From positions 1,508,501 through 1,572,500 of the forward strand of contig NZ_CP133091.1 of NCBI RefSeq assembly GCF_030908385.1: DNA of 64,000 bases, written 5' to 3'. Position numbers and translations under genes: made by a program. The notes beneath the pieces were generated by a model, which saw nothing but the letters and a program-made list of their open reading frames with translations, did no database searches and was not told the DNA's origin. Positions 30,909-41,247 of the stretch are shown piece after piece. This DNA comes from Mangrovimonas sp. YM274. Its GTDB lineage: Bacteria; Bacteroidota; Bacteroidia; Flavobacteriales; Flavobacteriaceae. Position 1 is the stretch's first letter. The number at the start of each line of letters is the position of its first letter.

Positions 30909-32126
30909 TTATTTGCTATACAATTCAAACCAAGTAATTTCGGGGCGCATGCCCAATCTTCCAGGGAATCCCAGCCAGCCCAAGCCTTTGTTGACATATA
31001 AAAACTGCTCATGGTGCATGTACAGGCCTTCCCAATGTTTGTACTTGTATTTTATGGGACTCCAAGTTTTGTTTTTGTAATTGACACCGAATTGCATACC
31101 ATGGGTATGACCGGAGAGGGTTAAAGCAATATCCGTATTGTCCAAAACCTCTTCACTCCAATGGGTGGGATTGTGGGACAATAAGATTTTAAAAGGAATG
31201 TGCTCTGTGTTTTTCATTGCCTTTCGTAAATCGCCATATTGTTTAAAAGGAGGCGTGCCCCAATTTTGTACCCCAATTATAGCAATGCTTTCGTTGTTGG
31301 TTTCTAGATTTTCAGACTCATCCATGAGTAATGTGAAGTCAATCTTTTTAAAGAAATTCTGTATGTCATTGAAATTTTCATGTTTGTCCTTGTCCTTGTC
31401 CCATTTGGAATAATCGCCGTAGTCGTGATTGCCCAACACTGCATATTTCCCTTTGGTAGCCTTTAGTTTATTGAGCACTTTATCCCATCCAATCAGTTCC
31501 CAAGCATAGTTATTGACAAGGTCACCCGTAAAAACAATTACATCTGGATGAAGGCTGTTGATGAGTCGTACGGCTTTTTCAAGAATGTCGTATTTATAGT
31601 TGAAACTGCCGATGTGCAAATCGGATATCTGGACAATTTTTAATCCATGAAAAGCTTCAGGAAGTTTCTTGAAATGTAATTTATGGTGAATGATTTTAAA
31701 GCGGTAAACCGCTTTAAAAATTCCGTAGAGAATTACGGCAAAGGGAAGCAAGCCAGCTAAAAGTCCCACAATAGGAATAATGACTGCCGATTCGGTTTCT
31801 GAAAATGCTTGATTGGCATAAAATAGAATTGAAATGACAATTACAAAGACAATTTTTGGGATAAATGAGGACACCGTTAGGCCGTACAAAGATGAAATGA
31901 GTAAATGCTTTCTCCTTGGATTGATATCGTCCAAAATGACTTTAAGAATGATAATGCCAACCACAAGTCCAATGGTGAAAGTCCAAAACAATATGTTTAT
32001 TGCAATTTTTAAAGTTGAAGAACTAAAAAGTTTGGTAATGGATTGCAACCAATAAAATGCCAATGCGTCAACAATTAAGATAGCAAGACACAATAGCAAA
32101 ATTGAAAACAATGAATAACTTTTCAT
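30909..32126 (-). CDS. Membrane-anchored metallophosphoesterase
   Basis: 405 residues. About four hydrophobic segments occupy the first 150 residues, then a calcineurin-like domain with all metal-ligand motifs: QISDLHIG, FTGDLVNN, LGNHDYGD, LSHNP and LSGHTHG. It resembles YkuE/YaeI-type enzymes, some of which act on lipid pyrophosphates. It lies 7 bases after the stop of a CDP-alcohol phosphatidyltransferase gene in the same direction, supporting a phospholipid-related role, but the substrate cannot be told from sequence. Confidence 0.88.
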   Translation of the reverse strand: MKSYSLFSILLLCLAILIVDALAFYWLQSITKLFSSSTLKIAINILFWTFTIGLVVGIIILKVILDDINPRRKHLLISSLYGLTVSSFIPKIVFVIVISILFYANQAFSETESAVIIPIVGLLAGLLPFAVILYGIFKAVYRFKIIHHKLHFKKLPEAFHGLKIVQISDLHIGSFNYKYDILEKAVRLINSLHPDVIVFTGDLVNNYAWELIGWDKVLNKLKATKGKYAVLGNHDYGDYSKWDKDKDKHENFNDIQNFFKKIDFTLLMDESENLETNNESIAIIGVQNWGTPPFKQYGDLRKAMKNTEHIPFKILLSHNPTHWSEEVLDNTDIALTLSGHTHGMQFGVNYKNKTWSPIKYKYKHWEGLYMHHEQFLYVNKGLGWLGFPGRLGMRPEITWFELYSK

Positions 32127-32133
32127 AATGGTT

Positions 32134-32724
32134 CTATTGTTTGTTTTCTAAACGCCTTTTGTCTCGCAATGCCCAATAAATTCCCTTCACATCAGCTGCC
32201 CATGTATCATACATAAAGATAAGGGTGATTTCCTCTACCGTTTCCAGGATGCCAATAGCCAACATGATGTAAAAGAGGGCATACTCCGGACTAAAAAACA
32301 GCGACCACAATATAAAAATACTTTGTACCACGGCAGACAGTTTTGCCAAATAGGTATGAAATGCAGTGGCTTTGCCATATTTATAATAGGCAATGAACAT
32401 TTGTATAATAAAGGGAAAAAACGCAATTAAAATTAAGGTAAGATTGGTTTTTATAAAGCCAGATTCAAAATTTAAAAGTCCAATTAACCCCATAATTAGG
32501 GTAATTTGATCGCCAATAGAGTCTAATTGAGAACCTCTAGGACTGGTTATTTTTAATTTTCTTGCCAGTTGGCCGTCAATGGCATCTGTAAGGTAGCTAA
32601 CCAGCAGAAAACAAGAAAAAATGAATCTTAAATCCAACCAGATTAATATCAAAAGTAGAGGAGAAATGATGATCCGGTAGAATGAAAACCAATCGGCAAT
32701 ATTGAAATTTTTAAACGTAAACAT
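32134..32724 (-). CDS. CDP-alcohol phosphatidyltransferase family protein
   Basis: 196 residues. The catalytic signature D-x2-D-G-x2-A-R-x8-G-x3-D-x3-D is complete (D47, D50, G51, A54, R55, G64, D68, D72). Five to six hydrophobic segments fit the family. It transfers a phosphatidyl group to an alcohol acceptor such as glycerol phosphate, inositol or serine; which one is not clear. First gene of a two-gene unit with the metallophosphoesterase. Confidence 0.88.
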   Translation of the reverse strand: MFTFKNFNIADWFSFYRIIISPLLLILIWLDLRFIFSCFLLVSYLTDAIDGQLARKLKITSPRGSQLDSIGDQITLIMGLIGLLNFESGFIKTNLTLILIAFFPFIIQMFIAYYKYGKATAFHTYLAKLSAVVQSIFILWSLFFSPEYALFYIMLAIGILETVEEITLIFMYDTWAADVKGIYWALRDKRRLENKQ

Positions 32725-33010
32725 GGATTGTTTAAACCTTTAGCATCTATATAGGATTTAATTTAAAAAGAAATACGTTGCATTGCAAATGCTTTACTGC
32801 TCTAATAAGAATAAAGGTACATTTGTACCATAAGTTTTACTATGATATTTCTCAGATTTTAAAGGTTTTATGTGTTAAAAAAGTGAAATAAATAGTCTTG
32901 TATTGATAATTATCATTTTATGTTAACTGGTTTATTTATAGCTTAGTAAGGATAATGTGTTGGCATGATAAAATATGTTTTTTGAGTGCTAATGCAAAAA
33001 CTAACATGCA
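32725..33010. other. Divergent intergenic region with candidate -7 element
   Basis: 286 bp between divergent genes. TACATTTG at 32818-32825 on the plus strand fits TAnnTTTG and lies in the palindrome GGTAC-ATTT-GTACC (32816-32829). It is 185 bases from the next start, so its relevance is uncertain. Confidence 0.3.
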
Positions 33011-33397
33011 ATGGACGCTTCAGTGTTTTTGACCAAATTTTGGGGATGGTATCTTATCATTTTCTTCTTTGTGTTAAGTTTTAATCCCAAACGGATACGA
33101 CAAATTTTTAGGGATTTAAGGAATGAAAAATTTCTTATTCTTACCGCCTTTATTGCCATATTGGTAGGATTGGTAAATATTCTGTTCCACAATATTTGGG
33201 AGTTGAATGAGAAATTAATCATTACTTTAATAGGATGGTTTTCTTTGTTTATAGGTTTATCGCTATTCATATTTCCTAAGCCTACGGTAGACTGGTTGGA
33301 ATTTATAAACATAAAATTAGTGCAAGTTTTCTACATGCTCCTTTTTTTGATAGGGTTGTTTTTGTTGAATACAGCCTATCAAATAGTGCCAATTTAA
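33011..33397 (+). CDS. Small multi-pass membrane protein, unknown
   Basis: 128 residues with four hydrophobic segments (near 12-25, 45-60, 70-90 and 104-124). Basic loop NPKRIRQIFRDLRNEK after the first segment suggests a cytoplasmic face there. I do not recognise the family. It precedes a universal stress protein gene by 68 bases in the same direction. Confidence 0.7.
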   Translation: MDASVFLTKFWGWYLIIFFFVLSFNPKRIRQIFRDLRNEKFLILTAFIAILVGLVNILFHNIWELNEKLIITLIGWFSLFIGLSLFIFPKPTVDWLEFINIKLVQVFYMLLFLIGLFLLNTAYQIVPI

Positions 33398-33465
33398 TCG
33401 TGGGGTTGAACCCATCAAAAAGTGGCGTGAATTAGTTATTTATTGGAGTTCTAAAACATTTAGCC

Positions 33466-34317
33466 ATGAAAAAAATACTCTTACCAACAGATTTTTCCGA
33501 AAACTCGTGGAACGCCATAACGTATGCTCTACAATTGTTCAAGAATGAAGAATGTACTTTTTTTCTGTTGAATACCTTTGCGCCTGCTGTTTACCAAGTA
33601 GAGTACCTGTTGGTAATGCCCCAACCAGATGAAACACTGAATGTTTATAAAGAAAGCTCTCTGAGAAATTTGGAAATGTTAAAGGAGAGGATGCAAACGG
33701 AGTTCAGTAATCCCAAACATTCTATTGAAACCATTTCAATTTTTAACACCTTGGTTCATCAAATAAATGAAGAGATACAAGATAAATCTATTGATTATAT
33801 TATAATGGGAACAAAAGGGGCTACGGGCGCTAGGGAAATTCTTTTTGGTTCCAATACGGTGTTTGTGTTGAAAAAAGTAAAATGTCCAATCATTGCGGTA
33901 CCTGAGACCTTTACTTATGAATCTCCTCATGAAATTTTGTTTCCCACTGATTATGGAATTAACTATCAAGATGAACATATACAACCGCTTTTGAATCTTA
34001 CAGGAAACAATGTGGCAAGAATAAATATTCTGCATGTAGATAAGGGGAGAGGTTTAACCGAGTATCAAGAAAGGAATAAACAACAACTGGAGTCTTATTT
34101 TAAGCATTCGGCTTATTTATTTCACAGTGTACAAAATGAAAGTGTTCAGGAGGCCATTGCAAATTTTCAGTTAAAAGTGAGAGTGAATTTATTGGTTATG
34201 CTAAACAACAAACACTCTTTTTTTGAAAACCTGTTCTTTAAATCTACTATAAATCAAATAGGTTTTCATTTGAACATTCCCTTTTTTGTTATTCCTACCA
34301 AGCTTGGGAAAAAATAA
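33466..34317 (+). CDS. Universal stress protein with two Usp domains
   Basis: 283 residues. The first Usp domain begins MKKILLPTDFSENSWNAI and has the ATP-binding pattern G-x2-G-x9-G-S in GTKGATGAREILFGSN near 118-134. The second half (EILFPTDYGINYQDEHIQ ...) is a divergent Usp domain lacking a clear nucleotide motif. Such tandem Usp proteins are common in Bacteroidota. Stress-linked function is from the family only. Confidence 0.88.
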   Translation: MKKILLPTDFSENSWNAITYALQLFKNEECTFFLLNTFAPAVYQVEYLLVMPQPDETLNVYKESSLRNLEMLKERMQTEFSNPKHSIETISIFNTLVHQINEEIQDKSIDYIIMGTKGATGAREILFGSNTVFVLKKVKCPIIAVPETFTYESPHEILFPTDYGINYQDEHIQPLLNLTGNNVARINILHVDKGRGLTEYQERNKQQLESYFKHSAYLFHSVQNESVQEAIANFQLKVRVNLLVMLNNKHSFFENLFFKSTINQIGFHLNIPFFVIPTKLGKK

Positions 34318-34353
34318 CAGGGTTTTAAAGACCTTCGTGTTATGAATAGTTCA

Positions 34354-36852
34354 TCATTCTAAACTGAGATTAATAATCTCTCCAGTTTTTGTATTGATAT
34401 CGTATTCATAAACGTTTACTTCAGAAGTTTCCATGCCTTTGGTTGAATGTATTAAAGGGCTTAAGGTTGGTCTAACCCTAAAATATGGATTAGGGTTGTC
34501 TCCATTCGCTTCTGTAATATTTTCACCTTTTAAAGGAACATAGGAACGAATACGGCAATTACCGCCCAATGTAGATTTTATCCTTGCATTGGCTAGTGTT
34601 CCATTTTTCCAATTTATATCCACAGTAAACCCTCCATATGTTTTAAGGCCTTTAATGGAGCCTTCTTTCCATGTGTCAGGTAAAGCCGAAAGTAGGTGGA
34701 TAGCGCCATCGTGACTTTGCAATAACATTTCGGTAATCCCTGATGTGCAGCCAAAATTACCATCAATTTGAAAAGGTGGGTGGGCATCAAACAAGTTGGG
34801 ATAAGTGCCTCCTTCGTGACTTCCATCTTCTTGTATGGATGGTTTTAGTTGGTCCTTGATTAATTTCAACGCATGATTTCCGTCCAATAATCGCGCCCAA
34901 AGGTTGACTTTCCAGCCCATGGACCATCCTGTAGATTTATCACCACGAGCAAGTAGTGAGGTTTTGGCTGCAGCAAACAAATTAGGCGTTCTAAAAGGCG
35001 ATATTTGGTTGGATGGAAAAAGTCCATATAAATGGGATACATGGCGGTGTTTGTCGCCTTCCTGGTCCCAATCTTCCATCCATTCTTTAAGTTGCCCCCA
35101 ATTACCCACTTGCATAGGAGCTAATTTGGGTAGTATTGAACTTAAACTGTCGGCATATGTTTTGTCAATCCCTAGGTTTTTGGAAGCCTCAATAACATTG
35201 TTGAAGACATCATTAACCAGCTGATTGTCCATAGTGGTCCCACCTGCAATGGTAGTTTTTTCATGGTGGGAATTTTCCGGAGACATGGAAGGACAAATTA
35301 CCAACCAATTATTTTTGGGTTCTTCAACCAAGATATCTTTATAAAATAATGAGATCCCTTTTAAAATTTGGTAATTCTCTTTCAAAAAATCTTTATCTCC
35401 TGTAAACAGGTAATGGTACCAAAGATGTTGACTCAACCAAGCACCTCCCATTGGCCATAAGCCGTAATAACCCCCATCTACAACTCCGGATATTCGCCAT
35501 ATGTCGGTATTATGGTGGATGTTCCAACCTCTAGCGCCGTAAATTTTTGAGGCTGATTCTACGCCAGTTTTTGAAATATCCCCAATAAGGTCGAACAATG
35601 GGCTGTGCATTTCCGAAAGGTTGGTTGGTTCGGCAGGCCAATAGTTCATTTCCGTATTGATGTTGACAGTGTATTTGCTATCCCAGGGCGGTTTTATTTT
35701 GTTGTTCCAAAGTCCTTGTAGGTTGGCAGCCTGGGTTCCTGGTTGTGAGCTTGAAATTAAAAGATAGCGTCCAAATTGATAGTACAATGCAACTAATTGA
35801 GGATCATTTGAAGTGTTAAACTGCTCCAAACGTACATCTGTTGGGTTGTTGATGGAATCTGTTGTTCCAAGATCAATTTCAACCCTGTCAAAATAGTTTT
35901 TGTACACTGTTGAATGTGCCTTTTGTAACTCAACAAATTCTTTTTTATAGGCTGTTTCTAATAATTTAGAAGCTTTTAAATCGGCATCCTCCGTAAGGTC
36001 ATTGTAGGACTTGAAATTGGTAGCTACCGATAAGTAAATTATTAGTTTGTCGGCATTGGAAATAACCAATGAACTATCCGTTGAAGTGAGCTTTCCTCCT
36101 AAAATCTTGGGCTTAATAATGGATGTGAATTTTACACTCCCTTTTTTGTTTTCGTAATCACTACTGATGCCTCGCAACCATAAGGCATTGCTGTTCACTT
36201 CTGAATTCTGATTTTCATGAGGGCTATTAACCGAAAGGATACAAGAAATGCTGGAAGGGGTGTTGGAAGATATTTCAACTGCAATAATATCATCTTCAAG
36301 GGATGCGATGACTTTTCTTTGGTAATTGATGCCATTGGCTGTGTATTTTACGGTAGATACGGCATTTGAGATGTCTAAATCTCTGTAATAATCGGTAATA
36401 TTTGTGCTGTCAGGTATGGTTATTTGCAAATTGCCCACTGGCTGATAGCACATGCCATAGTTGTTATTCTTACTTGCTCGACGCGGTAAATAGGTATTTG
36501 CCAAATTTTGAGCCTCCTCATATTTGCCTTCAAAAATGAGCTGACGAATTCTGGGTAAGTGTTCCTTAATCTCTGGGAGTATATTGTTTCCGGGCCCCCC
36601 GGCCCAAACAGTTTCTTCATTAAACTGAATGACCTCTTGGTTGGTTTTGCCATAAACCATGGCGCCAATTCTTCCGTTCCCAATAGGTAAAGCTTCCTCC
36701 CAAAGTTTTGCTGGTTTATCGTACCAAAGTTTAAGATGTTTTTCGGGAGTTGTTGTTTCCGAAGGCTTATCCGCGGAACAGTTTGAAAAAGAAATAGCAA
36801 GAAAGCCTACTGAAAGTAATTTGATTATAGTGTTCAATTTTGTCTTAATCAT
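34354..36852 (-). CDS. Second GH95 family lipoprotein (alpha-L-fucosidase type)
   Basis: 832 residues from ATG 36852 ([20 protein letters not shown]), with lipobox ISFSNC. GH95 landmarks: [42 protein letters not shown] (about 400), [12 protein letters not shown] (about 605) and [19 protein letters not shown] (about 697), so the catalytic set is intact. It is clearly diverged from the GH95 gene at 22481 and has a longer C-terminus, so the two probably differ in substrate, for example fucose against L-galactose or different linkages. Confidence 0.92.
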   Translation of the reverse strand: MIKTKLNTIIKLLSVGFLAISFSNCSADKPSETTTPEKHLKLWYDKPAKLWEEALPIGNGRIGAMVYGKTNQEVIQFNEETVWAGGPGNNILPEIKEHLPRIRQLIFEGKYEEAQNLANTYLPRRASKNNNYGMCYQPVGNLQITIPDSTNITDYYRDLDISNAVSTVKYTANGINYQRKVIASLEDDIIAVEISSNTPSSISCILSVNSPHENQNSEVNSNALWLRGISSDYENKKGSVKFTSIIKPKILGGKLTSTDSSLVISNADKLIIYLSVATNFKSYNDLTEDADLKASKLLETAYKKEFVELQKAHSTVYKNYFDRVEIDLGTTDSINNPTDVRLEQFNTSNDPQLVALYYQFGRYLLISSSQPGTQAANLQGLWNNKIKPPWDSKYTVNINTEMNYWPAEPTNLSEMHSPLFDLIGDISKTGVESASKIYGARGWNIHHNTDIWRISGVVDGGYYGLWPMGGAWLSQHLWYHYLFTGDKDFLKENYQILKGISLFYKDILVEEPKNNWLVICPSMSPENSHHEKTTIAGGTTMDNQLVNDVFNNVIEASKNLGIDKTYADSLSSILPKLAPMQVGNWGQLKEWMEDWDQEGDKHRHVSHLYGLFPSNQISPFRTPNLFAAAKTSLLARGDKSTGWSMGWKVNLWARLLDGNHALKLIKDQLKPSIQEDGSHEGGTYPNLFDAHPPFQIDGNFGCTSGITEMLLQSHDGAIHLLSALPDTWKEGSIKGLKTYGGFTVDINWKNGTLANARIKSTLGGNCRIRSYVPLKGENITEANGDNPNPYFRVRPTLSPLIHSTKGMETSEVNVYEYDINTKTGEIINLSLE

Positions 36853-37018
36853 CAAGTTTGGTTTTTCTGGTTGATTAAAGACCAATTAGGTTCATCCAAT
36901 CGTTCTTAATTTATGTGAAAATACTGAACTTTTTTATCTTAAATTAAGAATGAATTCAAAAGGTGTTTCGACACTCTATGTAATAAAGGGTAACTGGTGA
37001 ACAGTGAGTGTATTGCGG

Positions 37019-38452
37019 CTATTTTTTTTCAATAAGCAATCTGGACAGGGCTTCTGGATACCCACGTTGAATGGCCAATTCACCTGCGAAAACATCAATC
37101 TCTTTTTTGGAGATGCTGTTCAATAATTGGTTTTGTTCAGGCTTAGTTTTAATAGGAGGGATTATGGATTCCTCTTGAATTTTATGGATGATTTGATTAG
37201 CAACTGTTAAGGCAGAAGAGGCTTTGATAATTTCGCTTCTGGCATAAGACTTACTAGGGAAGCTAACTTCTCCAACCCTTAAGCTTGGGTCATCTCCAGA
37301 AATTTGCTGGGCCCCATACAGAGGTGGACCGCCAAGAGTTGCAGATTCAAAAGCAGGTACAAATTTTGCTACAAAGTCTATCGCTTTTTTAGTTCTGTCT
37401 TTAATTTCATTGTCGTTCCAACCGCGATTTAATTTTTCCTTAATATCATCACTGAATTCAGGTTGGGCACCATTATTTTTTGATTGTACCAATCCATTTT
37501 CGAACAAAGTAATGTCTTTGGTCATACCATGAATTTGATAGTAGTTGTCACAATAAGGGGTAAGTTGTGCCATTCCATGAGGGGTGCCGCGTTCTCCATG
37601 AAAAATGAGTTCAGGAATTAATCCGGGAATAGCTTGCCATTTAGAAACATAAGCCGCTTTAAATTCAATATGGCGTTTACTGTTTAATCGTAGAGATTCA
37701 TCAAATTTTCCAGTATTAAAACCACTAGAATTAACCAGATATTTGACTTTATAAACGACATCTTGAGTGTGTATTTCCCAGTTATGATCTAACTTTTGAT
37801 TACGGACGTCTCTAATCTTAGTGACAGAGGTATTTGTCTTAAGATTGCACTTGTCAGATTTCGTCAAAGCTAATTGCGCTTGGGCAGCCAGCCTAAAAAG
37901 ATTCCATCCATATTCTTGAACCAGGACCACAGGTGTTTTTAATTTTTTATAATCAATAAACCTAATGGCATTGGTCATCCACTCATCTGGAGTGTTTGGA
38001 TGCTCTATTGTTGGTTTGTTGGATAAGGCTGTTAAATCTTCATAATTATATACCTTATAATAGTCCTTAGGAGTACCAAGAATTTCATTTTCAGGGTCTT
38101 TTTCTATTAATGCTTCGTAATACGTCACGAGCATGTCCAGACGTTCCAAAATGTTCTTTATGTCTTGCTGTTCTGATTTAGGAATACTAATAAATGTTGG
38201 TCTTTCATCAATAGATTGCGGAAATAATCGCGCCATCTCTATCGACTGCTTCATGAGAATTTTGCATTGTTCATCAGAGATTTCAGGATATAGATTTCCT
38301 CCGGCATGTAAATGACAAAATGGAGGGCCGTTAACTACGCTGCTTTCTTGTTCGAACACTACACTGTCTATGCCATGGTTGGCTAATTCCAATGCTGTAA
38401 CTACGCCTGAAATTCCACCTCCAATAATCCCAACATTGTAAATTTTACTCAT
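37019..38452 (-). CDS. FAD-dependent oxidoreductase, DAO type
   Basis: 477 residues from ATG 38452. The Rossmann motif GIIGGGISGVV is at 8-18 followed by VVFEQES, the beta2 acidic residue for FAD ribose. A later YLVNSSGFNTG segment and the GGPPLYGAQQISGDDPSLR region suggest a DAO-like amino- or hydroxy-acid oxidase. The conserved GPPFCHLHAGGNLYPE near residue 39 is distinctive. Substrate unknown. It starts two bases from the stop of the HAD phosphatase gene, so the two form an operon. Confidence 0.82.
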   Translation of the reverse strand: MSKIYNVGIIGGGISGVVTALELANHGIDSVVFEQESSVVNGPPFCHLHAGGNLYPEISDEQCKILMKQSIEMARLFPQSIDERPTFISIPKSEQQDIKNILERLDMLVTYYEALIEKDPENEILGTPKDYYKVYNYEDLTALSNKPTIEHPNTPDEWMTNAIRFIDYKKLKTPVVLVQEYGWNLFRLAAQAQLALTKSDKCNLKTNTSVTKIRDVRNQKLDHNWEIHTQDVVYKVKYLVNSSGFNTGKFDESLRLNSKRHIEFKAAYVSKWQAIPGLIPELIFHGERGTPHGMAQLTPYCDNYYQIHGMTKDITLFENGLVQSKNNGAQPEFSDDIKEKLNRGWNDNEIKDRTKKAIDFVAKFVPAFESATLGGPPLYGAQQISGDDPSLRVGEVSFPSKSYARSEIIKASSALTVANQIIHKIQEESIIPPIKTKPEQNQLLNSISKKEIDVFAGELAIQRGYPEALSRLLIEKK

Positions 38453-38453
38453 G

Positions 38454-39125
38454 CTAAAACAGGTTTTGTAGCTCAGAGAAATCATCGAGCACTAAAGTAG
38501 GGTTGTTATCTGCAATATTTTCGTTGTAGTTATAGCCGTAAGTTAGACCAATACTTTCCATGTTGGCATTATGAGCGGCTAGGATATCATTTTTGGAATC
38601 ACCAACCATGATGCTTTTTTCAACAGATGTACCTTGGGTGTCTACCAAATGAAGTAGGGGAGCTGCATTGGGTTTTTTTTGAGGTAACGAATTTTCGCCA
38701 ATCCAATCTTTGAAGAATTGCTTGATTTCTAATGTATCTAAAATGGGCTCGATAAAATCCAATGGTTTATTGGTGCAGATTACCATGTTATAGCCTTTGT
38801 TATCAAGATCGTTTAAGGTTTCCAATACTCCCGGATACATAAATGTGTCTACACAAGTATCTTCTTTGTAGGCTGAAAAATAAATGTCAAAAGCGTCATT
38901 TAATAGGACTTCCGAAATGTTTTTATTTTGCATGGAAAGTTCTAGAGATCTCCTTACCAGAGGTTTCGCCCCGTTACCAACAAACGGAGTGACCTGTTCT
39001 ACGGTTAAAGGCAATAGTTTATAATGAGATAACATTTTGTTTATTGCCAAGGTGAGATCTGGAATGCTATTGATGAGCGTACCATCAAAGTCGAAGATAA
39101 TGAGTTCTTTGTCTTTATAGTTCAC
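38454..39125 (-). CDS. HAD phosphatase, phosphoglycolate phosphatase-like
   Basis: 223 residues from a GTG start at 39125. HAD motif I is FDFDGTLINS (D12, D14), motif II VICTNK, and motif III/IV the lysine in LPQKKPN with VGDSKNDILAAHNANM. A helical cap with TPFVGNGAKPLVRRSL matches the Gph type. Phosphoglycolate phosphatase or a related small-sugar phosphatase is likely. First gene of the pair with the FAD oxidoreductase. Confidence 0.85.
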   Translation of the reverse strand: MNYKDKELIIFDFDGTLINSIPDLTLAINKMLSHYKLLPLTVEQVTPFVGNGAKPLVRRSLELSMQNKNISEVLLNDAFDIYFSAYKEDTCVDTFMYPGVLETLNDLDNKGYNMVICTNKPLDFIEPILDTLEIKQFFKDWIGENSLPQKKPNAAPLLHLVDTQGTSVEKSIMVGDSKNDILAAHNANMESIGLTYGYNYNENIADNNPTLVLDDFSELQNLF

Positions 39126-39490
39126 AATGCGAATTTTGAGGCAAAGATGCGGAAGTTTTAATTAAATAGTAAGTGTTTATGGTAATTTTAAGAATATATT
39201 GGGTGTAGACGTATTGATGCTCAAGGAATAAATTGTTGCCGAAAGAAGCTATTTGCAGGAAATAGGGTAATGCGTGTTGTATAGTATTGTCAACGGTTTT
39301 TTATTGACTACTGCTTTGATCAAACTTTGTTAATTTTTTTCGGTTTTGGTTATGTGTAGTTGCTTGGCTTAGCAGTTAACTTAATGGGTATAGACCAAAC
39401 TAAAAATCCTCCAGGATTTTCAGAAATAGTGAGAACAAACAATTACTTAGAGTCAATGATGTGGGGAGTAATTTATAATGTTAAAATTTG
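39126..39490. other. Intergenic region, 365 bp
   Basis: No convincing gene. The only feature seen is a small hairpin at 39402-39420. It should also contain the promoter of the HAD gene. Confidence 0.5.
39402..39420 (-). terminator. Possible terminator of the 39491 gene
   Basis: Short stem AAAATCC / GGATTTTT with a 4-base loop and T-tail when read from the minus strand, about 70 bases after the stop. Confidence 0.4.
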
Positions 39491-39961
39491 TCAATTACTA
39501 TTCAAAAGGCTTCTAAATGCTTCCCATTTAATCGGATCTCCATTTATTTGGAATGTTCTTGAGTTTTTATCAATAGTGGTAATTGCACCAATTCCCGCAC
39601 CACCTACGGTAAATATCAAAGTTCCAATTCCCGTTAGCACATCATAATCATTTGGTGATCCTCCTGATCCACTTATAAGAAGAATTGCAGCACCAGCACC
39701 AATTGATGCACCCATTAATATGTTATTACCTCCAGATCTTTTAGTTTTAATTGAACCTATATTTTCGAAAGAGATGGTTATGGGATTTTTATTCCGTTTT
39801 AATGTTAAACTAGATTTGTCAGTCGATAACAACTTTCCTTTTGCAATTTTCTTACCGTTTAAATCGTAAACTCTCAAAAAAGTTTTTGATTTCAATTCTT
39901 TCTCTTGAGCGTTTAAACTATAGCACAAGGAAAAAGTCAAAATGAGGATTAGATATTTCAT
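39491..39961 (-). CDS. Secreted hypothetical protein
   Basis: 156 residues. Signal peptide (MKYLILILTFSLCYSLNAQ). The mature part is LRVYDLNGKKIAKGKLLSTDKSSLTLKRN, then a glycine-rich hydrophobic hairpin near residues 82-125 (GGNNILMGASIGAGAAILLISGSGG and ...GGAGIGAITTI), which resembles glycine-zipper membrane segments. Family not recognised. It lies just outside the relic of a mobile element. Confidence 0.7.
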   Translation of the reverse strand: MKYLILILTFSLCYSLNAQEKELKSKTFLRVYDLNGKKIAKGKLLSTDKSSLTLKRNKNPITISFENIGSIKTKRSGGNNILMGASIGAGAAILLISGSGGSPNDYDVLTGIGTLIFTVGGAGIGAITTIDKNSRTFQINGDPIKWEAFRSLLNSN

Positions 39962-40001
39962 GACAAAAATTTTAAGTATTCATTCCATTTTATTGTTAGA
40001 T

Positions 40002-40210
40002 TGTATTATACTAAAATGGGTTGATCTTTTTTGAGTTGATTTTCGGTCGTTCAAAGCGATCCTTTCAAATCGTTAAAGGATTAAAATTACATCATTTTTA
40101 CGATACAATTTGTAGTTGATGTTGGAATTGAGATGTGCCCTGGCAGGTTTTCTCAGACCCAAGCAGAAATGAGTTCTTAGGTTGTTGTAAATATAGACCG
40201 CTTGCTTAAT
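40002..40210 (-). pseudogene. Relic of IS3 family element, 3' end of transposase
   Basis: Starts TGTATTATACTAAAATGGG, matching the left end of the intact IS at 50869 (TGTATTATACTGAAATAGG), and encodes only the transposase C-terminus (AVYIYNNLRTHFCLGLRKPARAHLN). It is diverged from the intact copy at many positions and broken off at 40200-40210, where integrase-relic sequence begins. Confidence 0.85.
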
Positions 40211-40315
40211 TAGTTTTTGAGTTGGAAAAATTCTTTTTTTGGGACAAATCGTATGCAGTTTAGTATTCACTTTCGTATGCAAAAGCAAGAATCTGTTCAG
40301 ATGTAAACATAAAAT

Positions 40316-40343
40316 AAGCGGTTTAGTAAAACCTAAACCGCTT
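40316..40343 (-). terminator. tRNA-type terminator hairpin, left copy
   Basis: Stem AAGCGGTTTAG / CTAAACCGCTT with a 6-base loop, 22 bases after the tRNA 3' end on the minus strand. Confidence 0.8.
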
Positions 40344-40365
40344 ATTTGCAAATGATTGATTGTTG

Positions 40366-40407
40366 TAGCGAGGACGAGATTTGAACTCGTGACCTCTGGG
40401 TTATGAA
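40366..40407 (-). other. Attachment site, left: 3' part of tRNA-Met (CAT)
   Basis: Read on the minus strand, TTCATAACCCAGAGG ... carries anticodon CAT, variable loop, T-arm ACGAG-TTCAAAT-CTCGT and acceptor CCTCGCTA. The 5' half of the tRNA is missing: the sequence above 40407 does not form a D-arm or acceptor strand. Identity with the right copy stops in the anticodon loop, the usual crossover region for tRNA-targeting integrases. Confidence 0.85.
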
Positions 40408-41090
40408 CTCCAAGGAAATCGTTTCAAAAACGTATTTACTGGGCTTTCAGAGCTACAATTTTATAAAATCGTATGCAAAACCGTATGCAGGTTTTGGTTT
40501 TTGGTTAAAACAATATTTATTCGAATATAGTCAAAAGTATTCAAAATATGAAAGTGATAAAAAGAAAAATTATGGTGGAATTTTGATAGGTTTTTAGGTG
40601 AATAATTCACTATTTTAGAATGCGATCTCATACTGTATTTAGCACTTAAAATTGTTCAAAATAGCTTTGAGAAAGTTCTATTGGATATTGGCATATTGTT
40701 CCAGATAGAAAATGTAATTAAGGAATTTGAATTCTATTTGAATTCGTGTAATGAGCTAAAATTTCGCTACGCTAAATAGGTAAGGAGGAGGGCAAAGTTC
40801 AATGTGTAATAAATATTGTGGCTAGAAATTCAATGGAGTTTTATGTGATAAAAAGCGTGATAATTTTGTGATAAAAAAATATCACAAACAATATTTTTGT
40901 TTTTTTTTGGATAGTTGAGTTACACTAATAATCCTATTAATAAGGTATTTTTTAATGCTAATAGAGTGCATTGAATAGTTGCAACTGTTTGTTTTTTGTG
41001 ATACAAATTGAAGTTTATTTATTGATTATTACTTTAATTATAATTGAGTCCATTTTATTATGCAAGGGGGAGTGGGGAATAAATTAGAAA

Positions 41091-41145
41091 AACTATGATT
41101 TGAGAAACCTACCAATGTGAGGCACCTGAATCTCAAATCATAGTT
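41091..41145. repeat. 15-bp perfect inverted repeat with 25-base loop
   Basis: AACTATGATTTGAGA at 41091-41105 and its exact reverse complement at 41131-41145. No T-tract follows, so it is not a standard terminator. Could be the arms of a further degenerate cassette site. Confidence 0.7.
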
Positions 41146-41247
41146 CATGAATAAGGAAACAGGGTTTCCGTTGAATTTCTAATTTATTGGAGTTGGAAGC
41201 ATTGGAATACAAGGCAATTTTAAACGATGCTATTTCGCTCAGTTTAA

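Larger units (their letters stand above)
40211..40407 (-). repeat. Left copy of island boundary repeat (integrase 5' relic + terminator + tRNA 3' part)
   Basis: About 197 bp closely matching 62535-62732, with roughly ten differences and one indel. It contains the first 33 or so codons of an integrase (ending at the ATG near 40308), the hairpin at 40316-40343 and the tRNA-Met 3' part. The integrase fragment is joined to an IS3 relic, so the rest of that integrase is lost. Confidence 0.9.

Noticed and set aside
40366-40407. Complete tRNA-Met gene
   Set aside because: Only the anticodon-loop-to-acceptor part exists; no D-arm or matching 5' acceptor strand is found upstream. The same holds for 62691-62732.
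40403-40597. 64-residue plus-strand frame
   Set aside because: It begins within the tRNA relic and has no protein-like character.
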